Shown one piece after another: positions 45,593 to 54,363 of a stretch of DNA of 64,000 nt (within the stretch, counting starts at the first letter, position 1; every line of letters starts with the position of its first letter). A program made the translations under genes and the position numbers. The stretch is from Hyphomicrobium sp. (lineage in GTDB: Bacteria; Pseudomonadota; Alphaproteobacteria; Rhizobiales; Hyphomicrobiaceae), in the NCBI GenBank assembly GCA_017512425.1, contig JAFWGI010000016.1, forward strand, positions 248,001 through 312,000, given 5' to 3'. The notes beneath the pieces are model-generated. The model did not search any database, was not told where the DNA came from, and saw only the letters and a program-made list of their open reading frames with translations.

Positions 45593-45945
45593 GATAGTGA
45601 GTTCGGATCTGTCGTTGAATTGGTTACAGGCCGATCCGCGGATTTCGGCTCAGGCATGCCGTTGTTGTGTCGCAAAAGAACCAGCGCGGCGATGGCACCC
45701 AACACCGGCCAAGCCGGCAGCAACAAGACCGTTACGAGCATCGGATCCCAGAGTGCCGGGAAGAGGTATCGCTGCACGATGGCCTGCACGAGGTTCAGGC
45801 TCGCAGCGTTGATCCGGGCCCAAAGGTCCCCCAGCGTTGCGAAGCCGATCAGGCCCGAGGCCGAGAATCCATTTATGAGGTCAAAGGCAAGAACGGCGAC
45901 CGAAAGTGCGGCTAGACCGAATCCCACGATGCGTCGAACGGACAT
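45589..45945 (-). CDS. Membrane protein in the copper cluster
   Basis: 118 residues. Two clear membrane helices (~8-30, VGFGLAALSVAVLAFDLINGF; ~72-95, MLVTVLLLPAWPVLGAIAALVLL), an amphipathic region between them, and a short soluble tail. No family recognised with certainty. Its stop overlaps the next start (ATGA), so it belongs to the operon with the Cys/Met-rich protein. Confidence 0.75.
   Translation of the reverse strand: MSVRRIVGFGLAALSVAVLAFDLINGFSASGLIGFATLGDLWARINAASLNLVQAIVQRYLFPALWDPMLVTVLLLPAWPVLGAIAALVLLRHNNGMPEPKSADRPVTNSTTDPNSLS
45602..45627 (-). promoter_or_regulatory. ECF-sigma-type promoter upstream of the Cys/Met-rich gene
   Basis: On the minus strand GTAACC (45627-45622), 16 bases, then CGAA (45605-45602), preceded by CCT. 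The same pattern and spacing as the sites at 55347-55372 and 55447-55472. The -10 is only 9 bases before the ATG at 45592, so any transcript would be almost leaderless. Confidence 0.6.
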
Positions 45946-45955
45946 TGTTTCACCA

Positions 45956-46066
45956 TCAATTTAAGCGGGCCAGAATTCGAGCGGACATCCCCTGTTGTCT
46001 GAGTTGAACCCGGACGAGCAGGGAGATGGTTGTCATCACAGCGACAGTCGCAAGACCTAAAAACAT
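45956..46066 (-). CDS. 36-aa membrane peptide
   Basis: MFLGLATVAVMTTISLLVRV, then a basic tail (RARILARLN-like). One membrane helix. It starts 7 bases after the DM13 gene stop and ends 10 bases before the next gene, so it fits an operon position. GAGG lies 6 bases before the ATG. Confidence 0.45.
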   Translation of the reverse strand: MFLGLATVAVMTTISLLVRVQLRQQGMSARILARLN

Positions 46067-46073
46067 GGCAGCC

Positions 46074-46472
46074 TCACTGGAGTTTTGCTGAAGCCAACGG
46101 CACGTCGAATTTCTCGCACCAGATCCAAAACTCATTGTACTGGCTGAGATCGGTTCCAGCCGGAACTGTATACTCCTGCGCACCCTTGAATTTGGCGAGC
46201 CTCGCGAAAATGGTTCCGCTCTTGTATCCGTCCTTGCCCCACGCTAGACGCGGCGCTGGTGCGTCCTGCAAAGTAAAGTCTTCCTTCAAGACCACTTTCG
46301 TCACCGCGCCGTCTTTTAAAACCTCAACGTGGCCGGACGCCTTGTGACCACCTGCTCCCTGTAGAACGCCCGGCTCGGCGGCGTTGGCCGAGCCGATGAA
46401 GCGAAAGCACAGGAACATGATGACGGCCAAGGTAGCGATCATGGCTGCAGGCACGACAATCCACTTCGACAT
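46074..46472 (-). CDS. DM13-domain protein
   Basis: 132 residues from ATG 46472 with AAGGAG 6 bases upstream. An N-terminal membrane anchor (KWIVVPAAMIATLAVIMFLCF) and a DM13-like domain: GHKASGHVEVLKDG, VVLKEDFTLQDAPAPRLAWG, ARLAKFKGAQEYTVPAGTDL and the closing YNEFWIWCEKFDVPLASAKL. DM13 is thought to take part in electron transfer with a buried Cys (WCEKF). The longer frame to 46583 has no coding sign. Confidence 0.87.
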   Translation of the reverse strand: MSKWIVVPAAMIATLAVIMFLCFRFIGSANAAEPGVLQGAGGHKASGHVEVLKDGAVTKVVLKEDFTLQDAPAPRLAWGKDGYKSGTIFARLAKFKGAQEYTVPAGTDLSQYNEFWIWCEKFDVPLASAKLQ

Positions 46473-46579
46473 GCGGGTCTCCTTGCTGACCGTGCCGGTC
46501 ATCGGCATGAAGGAAAGGTAGCGGTCGCGTGCGCGTTCTGGAAATAACGCCTGGCGATCTATTTGATAGGTGATCGCTA

Positions 46580-47074
46580 TCATGGCCGACCTACTGCCCT
46601 ATAGTGGCGGCGCAGCAAGTGCGGTGCCACAGGCGGCATCACGAGCCATTGCAGAAGGGGCGACGCGCCGATGCCGAGTAAGGGGACGACTGGCATGAGA
46701 TTCGAGTATGCCAACCGGTTCGCCCAATCGACGGCGTGCCACTCAAAGACCGTGGTGAACAGCACGCCCACGGCCATATAGGCGACCAAGGCTCCGGCGC
46801 TCGGTTGCAGGAATCAGGCGACATTTCTGTCCAACAATCCGCCGGCACTGAAGGCTGCGGGCGCGATCCCGATGTCGCCAAACGTGGCCTTCAAACAAAC
46901 CAACGTTGCCTGCCAGTGGCTCATGACCGGCATGCGGGCAAACAGCGGCGCCTGCAGGATCTCCCAAGAGAAATGCAAGAGGAACGTGAACAGGATGAAG
47001 ATCACAAGGATTCGGAGCCGGGCCGTGAGGGGAATATGCCCTGCGTCTTCTGACGGGTTTGCGTACTGGCTCAC
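46580..47074 (-). pseudogene. Membrane protein gene interrupted by an in-frame TGA
   Basis: Two parts in one frame (47074-46814 and 46813-46580) together give a protein similar to the intact one at 59423-59887: LRILVIFILFTFLLHFSWEILQ, then SHWQATLVCLKATFGDIGI, and at the end NLMPVVPLLGIGASPLLQWL. The single TGA at 46816-46814 stands where another residue is expected. Either the gene is inactive or it makes two fragments. Confidence 0.75.
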
Positions 47075-47081
47075 GCGGCGG

Positions 47082-47195
47082 TCACGATCTGAGGTATTTG
47101 ATGAGCGCTGCGATGGCTAGGATGAGAACGATGGCGACCAGAAGCCACACGAGGCCCATACCCCACATCATTCCACCCATAGGTTGATCCATCAT
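47082..47195 (-). CDS. 37-aa Met-rich membrane peptide
   Basis: MMDQPMGGMMWGMGLVWLLV, then a second half of hydrophobic residues (AIVLILAIAALIKYLRS). Six of the first 13 residues are Met, followed by one membrane helix. CGGAG lies 9 bases before the ATG. Peptides of this kind are frequent in copper clusters. It lies between DUF411 and the broken membrane gene on the same strand. Confidence 0.65.
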   Translation of the reverse strand: MMDQPMGGMMWGMGLVWLLVAIVLILAIAALIKYLRS

Positions 47196-47200
47196 GGAAT

Positions 47201-47638
47201 TCACTCCGTGGCGTAAAGTTGCGCCGGTTCTGTTTTCCCGGTGATCGTCAGGATTTCGAATGGGCCTTCCTTTGTGCCGCTCATTCCCGGCGAACCTTCC
47301 GGCATTCCAGGCAGCGAAATTCCCTTGATCGCCGGCCGCTCGGCAAGCAGCCGCTTGATGGGGCCAACCGGGACATGGCCTTCAACGACGTAATCGCCGA
47401 TGACCGTCGAATGACAGCCTTCGAGGTCTTTGCGCACCCCGTGCTTCTGTTTGATCTGGCTCATATTCGGGTGCTCGATCACGCGAACTTCGAAGCCATT
47501 CACTCGCAGGTAGTCAGCATAAGCATCGCAACACGCGCAGCTGGGATTCTTGTAGAGCGTGGCGTTGCCCATTTCCTCAGCTGCAGCGTGGCTCGACATC
47601 AGCGCTAACAGTGCGGCGAACCTATATGCGTATTTCAT
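47201..47638 (-). CDS. DUF411 metal-binding protein, second copy
   Basis: 145 residues with signal peptide KYAYRFAALLALMSSHAAA. The DUF411 signature is YKNPSCACCDAYADYLR (CxCC), then KDLEGCHSTVIGDYVVEGHVP and LPGMPEGSPGM. It has the His/Cys of the GHVP region that usually lines the site. AGGAG precedes the ATG. Similar in domain but clearly different in sequence from the copy at 39608, so this is not a recent duplication. Confidence 0.9.
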   Translation of the reverse strand: MKYAYRFAALLALMSSHAAAEEMGNATLYKNPSCACCDAYADYLRVNGFEVRVIEHPNMSQIKQKHGVRKDLEGCHSTVIGDYVVEGHVPVGPIKRLLAERPAIKGISLPGMPEGSPGMSGTKEGPFEILTITGKTEPAQLYATE

Positions 47639-47670
47639 GAGCTTACTCCTGTGTTACAAAAACGTGGCTC

Positions 47671-48900
47671 TTACGGCTCGATTCCCAGAGCCTGATTGAT
47701 GTCGGAACGCGCTCGTTGAACAGCAACACGGGCCGTAACGCGCGATAAATCGGCCTCAAACAATTGCAGGCGTGCGCGGATCAAATCGTTCAACTCTGAC
47801 TGTCCCGCGCGCTGCGCCGATTGGGTCAACTCGACCACTGAGCCGAGGGCCTGCCGCCGAGCTTCCAACGCAGCCAGTTGCTGACGAGCGCCATCGAGAC
47901 GGGCGTTGGCCTGCGCGACGTCGCCGCTGACTTCGCGTTCGGCAAGCGCCAATTCCTCGTTTGCTGCAACGACTTCGGCGGCCGCAGCGGCACGCTTGGG
48001 TTCATTGAGGGCGTCATAAGCGAATGGAATTTTCAGGCGGACGCCAAGAGAAGTGACATTTGGCTCGGCATTCGTATCGGTATTGTTGTTGGCAAATGCG
48101 CTGAATTCAGGCCGCTCGCGATCGACAGCCCACACCAAGCTTTCGTCGGCTTTGGCCTTCTCTATCGCGACAGCGCGTAGGACGACACGCGGGTGGTTCG
48201 AGGGCGCCGCGCTCCGTGAGTCATGTTCGCGAAAAGCGGCTGGAGCCGCGACGCCGGTCAAAACTTCAAATGCAATTTTCGCTTGATTGAGCTCCGAGCG
48301 CAGTCCGGCGATCGCCGCGTCAGCATCGCGAGCGTCGGCATCGGCAAGTTTGGTGTCAACCAATTGAGCCTGACCGGATTGAGACTGGTCGCGCAGGCTT
48401 TTTGCGAGAGCGCTCGCTGTGGCGCGGCGGCGTTCGGCGATGACAAGCTTCTCGCGCGCCTCAGCGACCATCCAGTACGCGTCGCGGACGCGCTTGGCGA
48501 CTGCGAGCCGCTTTGCAGCAATCTCCGCCTCGATGCGTTCACCTTCCGTTAGGGCGGCAGCCAGCGCGGCGCCGCGCTCGCCACGCAACCAGATCGGGAC
48601 GCCGAATTCGGCCTCATATTCGCGCGTGCCCCGGTCATTGGTCAGCGCATCTGTTCGATGCACCAGCGTGGTCCAGGGTCCGCCAGGCAGAAGCGCATCG
48701 GCCGCATCGGCTTTCGCGCTAATCTCGGCGCGCCGCGCTGCCAGCGCCGGAATGTCCGGCGTTCGTTCGCAGGCTGCTTCGAAAGCGCCGGTCAGTTCCG
48801 ACGCATGAGCCGGACGGCTCAGAGCCGTGAAGACTAAGAGCGCGAGCAGCAAAGGCAATATCTGCATACCGTGTGTCCAGTTTCTCGCTCGAATTTGCAT
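47671..48900 (-). CDS. TolC-type outer membrane efflux protein (CusC-like)
   Basis: About 409 residues. A signal peptide (MQIRARNWTHGMQILPLLLALLV) and then two long helical hairpins typical of OEP proteins (SAKADAADALLPGGPW, ERIEAEIAAKRLAVAKRVRD, ELNQAKIAFEVLTG). It forms the outer-membrane channel of the copper RND pump with cusB and cusA. The start was chosen at 48900; 49017, which shares ATGA with the cusA stop and has GGAGG upstream, and 48867 are alternatives. Confidence 0.85.
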   Translation of the reverse strand: MQIRARNWTHGMQILPLLLALLVFTALSRPAHASELTGAFEAACERTPDIPALAARRAEISAKADAADALLPGGPWTTLVHRTDALTNDRGTREYEAEFGVPIWLRGERGAALAAALTEGERIEAEIAAKRLAVAKRVRDAYWMVAEAREKLVIAERRRATASALAKSLRDQSQSGQAQLVDTKLADADARDADAAIAGLRSELNQAKIAFEVLTGVAAPAAFREHDSRSAAPSNHPRVVLRAVAIEKAKADESLVWAVDRERPEFSAFANNNTDTNAEPNVTSLGVRLKIPFAYDALNEPKRAAAAAEVVAANEELALAEREVSGDVAQANARLDGARQQLAALEARRQALGSVVELTQSAQRAGQSELNDLIRARLQLFEADLSRVTARVAVQRARSDINQALGIEP

Positions 48901-49013
48901 GAATACAAGACTTGAACTCGGGCATTTGCGGTTGGCGAATCGAATCGCGGCGGCGGTTCGACGATAGTTCAAGAGCCGTTGCCGATAGGGACCACGGATG
49001 AGGTTATCGACAC

Positions 49014-52000
49014 TCATGCTGCTGCCTCCGCCCCGACTTCCATCGCGGTCGAGGTTTTTGGCAACCGATAGCCTTTGACAAGCGCATAGATCGCCGGAAT
49101 GACGATCAGCGTCAGCACGGTCGACGACACCATGCCGCCAATCATCGGCACGGCGATTCGCTGCATAACTTCGGAACCAGTGCCGGTGCTCCACAGGATC
49201 GGTAGCAAGCCCGCCATGATCGCGACAACCGTCATCATTTTTGGCCGCACACGCTCTACGGCGCCTTCCATGATGGCGGCTTGCAAATCCTCGCGGCTGA
49301 AGGCGCGATTCTCCCGCGCGGCCTTGGCTTTTTGATCGGTCAGCGCATGGTCGAGATAGATCAGCATGATGACGCCGGTCTCGGCTGCGACGCCTGCAAG
49401 TGCTATGAAACCGACGGCGACTGCTACGCTCAAATTGAACCCAAGCCACCACATCAGCCACAGTCCACCGACCAGCGCGAAGGGCAGCGACAGCATCACG
49501 ATCAGGGTTTCCGTCACTCTGCGGAAGTTGAGATACAGCAGCAGCAGAATGATCATCAGCGTCAACGGCACCACAATCGCCAGACGGGATTTCGCGCGTT
49601 CATAATATTCGAACTGCCCGCTCCAGATGGCCTGATAGCCGACTGGGAACTTGACGTTTGCCTCAACGGCGCGCTTCGCGTCTGCGACGTAGCTGCCAAG
49701 GTCGCGGTCGCGGACATCGACGAAAATATAGGCGGCGAGTTGGGCGTTCTCGGTGCGAATGCTGGCCGGACCTGTGGTCAGCTTGACAGTCGCCACCTGC
49801 CCTAGGGGGATGGATGCGCCGTTGGCCATCGGCACCTGCACATCGCGAGCAATCGCCTGCGGGTCTGACCGCAACTCTCGCGGGTATCGTACGCTCACTC
49901 CGTAACGTTCGCGGCCTTCGACCGTGGTCGTGACGGTTTCGGCGCCGAGCGCTGACGCGACAACGTCCTGCACGTCGCCGACCATCAACCCGTAGCGGGC
50001 CAACTGTTTACGGTCCGGTTCGACTTCCAGGTAATAGCCGCCGATGATGCGTTCCGCGTAAGCGCTCGCGGTTCCAGGAACGCCTTTGATGGCAGTCTCG
50101 ATTTCGCGCGCGAGCTTCTCCATTTCCTTCAGGTCTTTACCGATGACCTTGACGCCGACAACGGTGCGGATGCCCGTTGCCAGCATGTCGATGCGGGCCT
50201 TAATTGGCTGGGTCCAAGCATTCGAGACGCCCGGAAACTGCAGCGCCTTGTCCATTTCGGACGTGAGTTTGTCTAGCGTCATGCCCGGCCGCCACTGATC
50301 CTCGGGCTTGAGATTGATCAGTGTTTCAAACATTTCCGTCGGCGCGGGGTCGGTCGCCGTAGCGGCCCGACCAGCTTTGCCGAACACGGACTCAACTTCG
50401 GGGAACGTCTTGATGATCTTGTTTTGTGTTTGCAGCAGCTCCGCCGCCTTGGTGATCGAAAGACCGGGCAGCGTCACTGGCATGTAGAACAATGTGCCTT
50501 CGTTCAAGTTCGGCATGAATTCAGAGCCGAGTTTGGACGCCGGCCATGCGCTTCCGGCAAGTATGGCCACAGCGACCATAATCGTCAGCGTTTTGGCTTT
50601 AAGCACGCCGCGGATCATCGGCCGGTAGGCCCAGATGAGGAAGCGGTTCACCGGATTCTTGTGTTCAGGAATAATGCGGCCGCGAACGAAGATGATCATC
50701 AAAGCTGGAACAACCGTGACAGACAGGAACGCCGCCGCCGCCATCGCAAAAGTCTTGGTGTAGGCGAGCGGATGAAACAGCCGTCCCTCCTGAGCTTCGA
50801 GCGCAAAGATTGGCAGGAACGATACGGTGATGATGAGCAGCGAGAAGAACAGCGGTGGGCCGACCTCGCTTGCCGCCTCGATCAAGATCTCGGTGCGGGG
50901 TTTGTCGGGCGGCGCACGCTCCAAGTGCTTGTGCGCGTTCTCGATCATGACGATGGCCGCGTCGATCATAGCGCCGATGGCGATGGCGATGCCGCCCAAG
51001 CTCATGATGTTAGACGAGAGCCCTAACGCGTGCATGAAGAAGTAGGCGATGAGGATGCCGAGCGGCAGCGTCAGGATCGCAACGAAGGCGCTGCGGAAGT
51101 GCAATAGGAACACGACGCAGACTAGCGCGACGATGATGCTTTCTTCGATAAGCGTTATCTTCAGAGTCTGGATGGCGCGGTGAATCAGCTCGGAGCGGTC
51201 GTAGACTGGAATAATATCGGTGCCGTCCGGCAGGCTCGATTTGATGGCCTCTAGCTGGGTCTTGACGTTGTCAATCACATCAAGTGCATTCTGGCCGTAG
51301 CGCTGCACGGCGATGCCGCTGACGGCTTCGCCCTCGCCGTTCAATTCCGTAATGCCGCGTCGCTCGTCGGGCGTGATTTCGACGCGCGCGACATCCTTCA
51401 GCAGAACGGACGCGCCGTTCTCCTCTTTCAGCACGATCTGTTCGATATCGTCGACGCTGCGCAGATAGCCCCGTCCGCGAACCATAAATTCGGTTTCGGC
51501 AAGTTCGATGACGCGGCCGCCGACGTCATTGTTGCTGGAGCGGATGGCGTCGCGAACTTTCGTCAGCGGGATGCTGTAGCTACGCAAGCGCGAAGGATCG
51601 ACGACAATGCTGTATTGCTTGACGAAGCCACCGACGCTCGCGACCTCGGCGACGCCTTCGGCTTTGGCGACCGCATAACGGACTTGCCAGTCTTGTGTCG
51701 TACGTAATTCCGCAAGCGTGCGCTTGGCCGCCACCACCGCGTATTGATAAACCCAGCCGACGCCCGTTGCGTCGGGTCCAAGGGTCGGCGTCACCCCGTT
51801 TGGAAGATTGCGGGATGCAGCACTCAAATATTCAACAACACGAGAGCGCGCCCAGTAGATGTCGGTCCCGTCCTGGAAGATGACGTAGACGAACGACACG
51901 CCGAAGAATGAGAAGCCGCGCACCACACGCGATTTCGGCACCGACAGCATGGCCGTCGACAACGGATAGGTGACTTGATCCTCGACCACCTGGGGCGCCT

Positions 52001-52166
52001 GCCCAGGATAGTCAGTGTAAATGATGACCTGCGTATCCGAGAGGTCGGGGATAGCGTCGAGCGGCACATGCTTGACCGCATAGATTCCAAACCCGGTCGC
52101 GAAGATCACGCCGACGGCGATCAGCAAAAGGTTGTTCGCCGACCAGCGAATGAGGCGCGCGATCAT
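49014..52166 (-). CDS. cusA: CusA-type Cu(I)/Ag(I) RND efflux pump
   Basis: 1050 residues, 12 membrane helices with two large periplasmic loops. Family features are the N-terminal IARLIRWSANNLLLI, VIIYTDYPGQAPQVVEDQVTYPL, GGIAIAIGAMIDAAIVMIENAHK (helix 4 proton-relay region) and EFMPNLNEGTLFYMPVT. It belongs to the heavy-metal efflux (HME) branch of RND pumps; Cu/Ag is inferred from CusB and CusF nearby. Its start overlaps the cusB stop (ATGA). Confidence 0.95.
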   Translation of the reverse strand: MIARLIRWSANNLLLIAVGVIFATGFGIYAVKHVPLDAIPDLSDTQVIIYTDYPGQAPQVVEDQVTYPLSTAMLSVPKSRVVRGFSFFGVSFVYVIFQDGTDIYWARSRVVEYLSAASRNLPNGVTPTLGPDATGVGWVYQYAVVAAKRTLAELRTTQDWQVRYAVAKAEGVAEVASVGGFVKQYSIVVDPSRLRSYSIPLTKVRDAIRSSNNDVGGRVIELAETEFMVRGRGYLRSVDDIEQIVLKEENGASVLLKDVARVEITPDERRGITELNGEGEAVSGIAVQRYGQNALDVIDNVKTQLEAIKSSLPDGTDIIPVYDRSELIHRAIQTLKITLIEESIIVALVCVVFLLHFRSAFVAILTLPLGILIAYFFMHALGLSSNIMSLGGIAIAIGAMIDAAIVMIENAHKHLERAPPDKPRTEILIEAASEVGPPLFFSLLIITVSFLPIFALEAQEGRLFHPLAYTKTFAMAAAAFLSVTVVPALMIIFVRGRIIPEHKNPVNRFLIWAYRPMIRGVLKAKTLTIMVAVAILAGSAWPASKLGSEFMPNLNEGTLFYMPVTLPGLSITKAAELLQTQNKIIKTFPEVESVFGKAGRAATATDPAPTEMFETLINLKPEDQWRPGMTLDKLTSEMDKALQFPGVSNAWTQPIKARIDMLATGIRTVVGVKVIGKDLKEMEKLAREIETAIKGVPGTASAYAERIIGGYYLEVEPDRKQLARYGLMVGDVQDVVASALGAETVTTTVEGRERYGVSVRYPRELRSDPQAIARDVQVPMANGASIPLGQVATVKLTTGPASIRTENAQLAAYIFVDVRDRDLGSYVADAKRAVEANVKFPVGYQAIWSGQFEYYERAKSRLAIVVPLTLMIILLLLYLNFRRVTETLIVMLSLPFALVGGLWLMWWLGFNLSVAVAVGFIALAGVAAETGVIMLIYLDHALTDQKAKAARENRAFSREDLQAAIMEGAVERVRPKMMTVVAIMAGLLPILWSTGTGSEVMQRIAVPMIGGMVSSTVLTLIVIPAIYALVKGYRLPKTSTAMEVGAEAAA

Positions 52167-53842
52167 GGCTTCACCTCCGCGCTGCCGTTGACCGGCTTCA
52201 TCGGGTCCGACATTGGCGGCTCGGACATCGGCTGGTCCGCCATAGGCGGCGCAGACATCTTGTCCGGCATCGTTTTCGGCGCGGTCTCGGTCATCGGCTT
52301 ATCCGTCCCGCTGCCCTCCATCGGCGTCATGGGTTCGGACATCGGCGCGGCCATCGGGTCAGTCATCGGCGTCGCCCCAGCCGGAGACGGAGCGTCCGCG
52401 GTGAAGCCCTTCAGCGCCGCCTTGAGGTTGCTTTCGGCGTCGATCAGGAAGTTTGCCGACGTGACGACGTTATCACCAGCAGCCAGACCCTCGGTGACTT
52501 CGACATAGCCATCGCCGCGAAAACCGAGTTTCACGGGTCGAGGTTCGAACCGACCTTCGCCCTTGTCGACCAGCACGACCTGCCGGGTGCCGGTGTCGAG
52601 AACGGCCGAGACCGGGACGACGAGGCGCTGATCATCTCCGCTTCCGGAATCAATCGTCACGTCGGCATACATGTCGTGACGAATGCGGTGGTCCGGGTTG
52701 GCGATTTCGATGCGCACTTTCGCGGTGCGGGTTTGCATCGCGAGTTCGTGCAGAATGAACGTGACCTTGCCTTCGAATTTTTCGTTCGGAAACGCCCGGA
52801 AGACAGCAGTCGCCGGCGCTCCCACTTTGATCGGTCCGATATCCTGTTCTGCAACATCAGCGATCACCCAGATGCTGCTGAGATCGGCGATCTGATAGAG
52901 CATGGCCCCGGCGCTGACCTTCTGACCTTCGATTACCTTCTTGTCGATGACCACGCCACTGACGGGCGACGGCCAGTCGATCTTCATTGGCATGGCTGAT
53001 TTACTGGCGTTGAGAGCTTTGATAACGCTCTCAGGTACGCCGAGATTTTCAAGACGCATCGCAGCGCCCTGCAGATCCTTTTCAGCATCGCTGCGTGATT
53101 GTCCGGCGGTCGCACGCATCGCGGTCTTGTAGTCGACCTCGGCTTTGACGATGTCGGGGCTATAAATGCGAAACAGTGGCTCGCCCGCTTTCACGTGCTT
53201 GCCCATCTCAGCGACGTAAAGCTTTTCGATGTAGGCATCGGCACGCAGCGTGATTTCGCGCAACGTGCGTTCGTCGATCTTAGCGACGCCCGGCGCGCTC
53301 ACGGGACGTGCTAGCTTGCGCAATTCGGCCGGCTCAGACTTTACACCGGCGCGTTGTATCTTATCGAGACTGACCTTGACGGTAGACCCATCCTCTTCCT
53401 CTTCGCCCTCGTAGACAGGAATGTAGTCCATCCCCATCCAATCCTTCTTTGGCTCCGGCGATGTATCGGGAAGTCCCATGGGATTGCGATAGAATTTGAT
53501 CTTGCGTTCGCCGCTCGAAGGGGCCTCGCTCATCGTGGTTTCAGAGGCAGCCGGGGCATCGCCACGAAGCGGGGGCTCTTCATGGTCGTACACGGCAACG
53601 AAGTCTCGGCCGTCCGCGGTCTTGGTCGGACTTGCGGCATAAGCGGGTTTGCCATCCGGATCGCGCCAATAGAGGACGCGGCGGCTCGCAGTCGACATTG
53701 GGTCTGGTTGCGGCATCGGCGCGCCATCGACCATCGTGCTCGAAGAAACGAGTGGCCAATGTCCCTTGCCGATTCGATATCCGATCGCGGTCGGCACCAA
53801 AACCGTCAAGAGACCGGCCAGAACAAACGCTAACTTGCGCAT
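52163..53842 (-). CDS. cusB: CusB-type efflux adaptor with Met-rich tail
   Basis: 559 residues from ATG 53842. After an N-terminal membrane anchor come two heavy-metal-binding (YHS-like) segments: VLYWRDPDGKPAY and IKFYRNPMGLPDTSPEPKKD, then barrel-sandwich and helical hairpin domains (ADAYIEKLYVAEMGKHVKAG). The last ~75 residues have repeated Met-Pro units (MTDPMAAPMSEPMTPMEG, MSEPPMSDPM) in place of the usual fused CusF domain. The adaptor links CusA to TolC. The upstream frame to 53935 is shadow. Confidence 0.93.
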   Translation of the reverse strand: MRKLAFVLAGLLTVLVPTAIGYRIGKGHWPLVSSSTMVDGAPMPQPDPMSTASRRVLYWRDPDGKPAYAASPTKTADGRDFVAVYDHEEPPLRGDAPAASETTMSEAPSSGERKIKFYRNPMGLPDTSPEPKKDWMGMDYIPVYEGEEEEDGSTVKVSLDKIQRAGVKSEPAELRKLARPVSAPGVAKIDERTLREITLRADAYIEKLYVAEMGKHVKAGEPLFRIYSPDIVKAEVDYKTAMRATAGQSRSDAEKDLQGAAMRLENLGVPESVIKALNASKSAMPMKIDWPSPVSGVVIDKKVIEGQKVSAGAMLYQIADLSSIWVIADVAEQDIGPIKVGAPATAVFRAFPNEKFEGKVTFILHELAMQTRTAKVRIEIANPDHRIRHDMYADVTIDSGSGDDQRLVVPVSAVLDTGTRQVVLVDKGEGRFEPRPVKLGFRGDGYVEVTEGLAAGDNVVTSANFLIDAESNLKAALKGFTADAPSPAGATPMTDPMAAPMSEPMTPMEGSGTDKPMTETAPKTMPDKMSAPPMADQPMSEPPMSDPMKPVNGSAEVKP

Positions 53843-53853
53843 GGTGTCTGTCC

Positions 53854-54249
53854 TCACTCTTTCGCCGTGAAGACGACAGTGCCCTGCACGGTCTCTGGCT
53901 CGCCCTGAACCTTCGCCTGAAGCTTCAGTGCCCACCCGCCGGCCATCGTGAAATCGGCTTTAAACTTATAGACGCCGGGCTCACTTTCGGTCAGCGGTTC
54001 GACCGTCGTGGTCATGGACTCCATGCTGTCGGGAGACATGTCGAGGCGTGTACGAAAAATGACTGCGCCCGCAACCGGCTTGCCGCTCGGTTTGTGGACC
54101 AGCCTGACGGCAATCTCACTTCCGGCGCCATTGCGCGCTTCGGCGTTAACTGGCTCGAACGCATAATCAGTAGCGGCTGCATGTGCGGGCAGGGCACTCG
54201 CAGTCGCTACAATGACGGCAAGCAGCACGGAGGCTGTGACAATTTTCAT
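53854..54249 (-). CDS. FixH-like/YtkA periplasmic protein
   Basis: 131 residues from ATG 54249 with GGAG 6 bases upstream. Signal peptide KIVTASVLLAVIVATASALPAHA, then a beta-sandwich domain of the FixH/YtkA type: EIAVRLVHKPSGKPVAGAVI, DMSPDSMESM, EPGVYKFKADFTMAGGWALK. Frequently placed next to cusB; Met in MSPDSMESMTT may bind copper. It is 11 bases before cusB, so cotranscribed. Confidence 0.87.
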   Translation of the reverse strand: MKIVTASVLLAVIVATASALPAHAAATDYAFEPVNAEARNGAGSEIAVRLVHKPSGKPVAGAVIFRTRLDMSPDSMESMTTTVEPLTESEPGVYKFKADFTMAGGWALKLQAKVQGEPETVQGTVVFTAKE

Positions 54250-54363
54250 TTCAATCTCCAAATGACACGAAGTCGGCAGCGCAGATGCGCAGCTCGTGTA
54301 CGCTTGCTCACAGCGGACGCGATTAAGCGTACGACTGCAAAACACGCACGAACGTTCTGGAGA

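Noticed and set aside
46814..46816. TGA as selenocysteine or readthrough codon in the broken membrane gene
   Set aside because: No SECIS-like hairpin was noticed and the paralogue has no Cys/Sec at that place. A point mutation is simpler.
48901..49461. Long N-terminal extension of the TolC-like frame to 49461
   Set aside because: The extension past 49017 is antisense-like shadow of cusA with high Arg content. A start at 48900 leaves a normal signal peptide.
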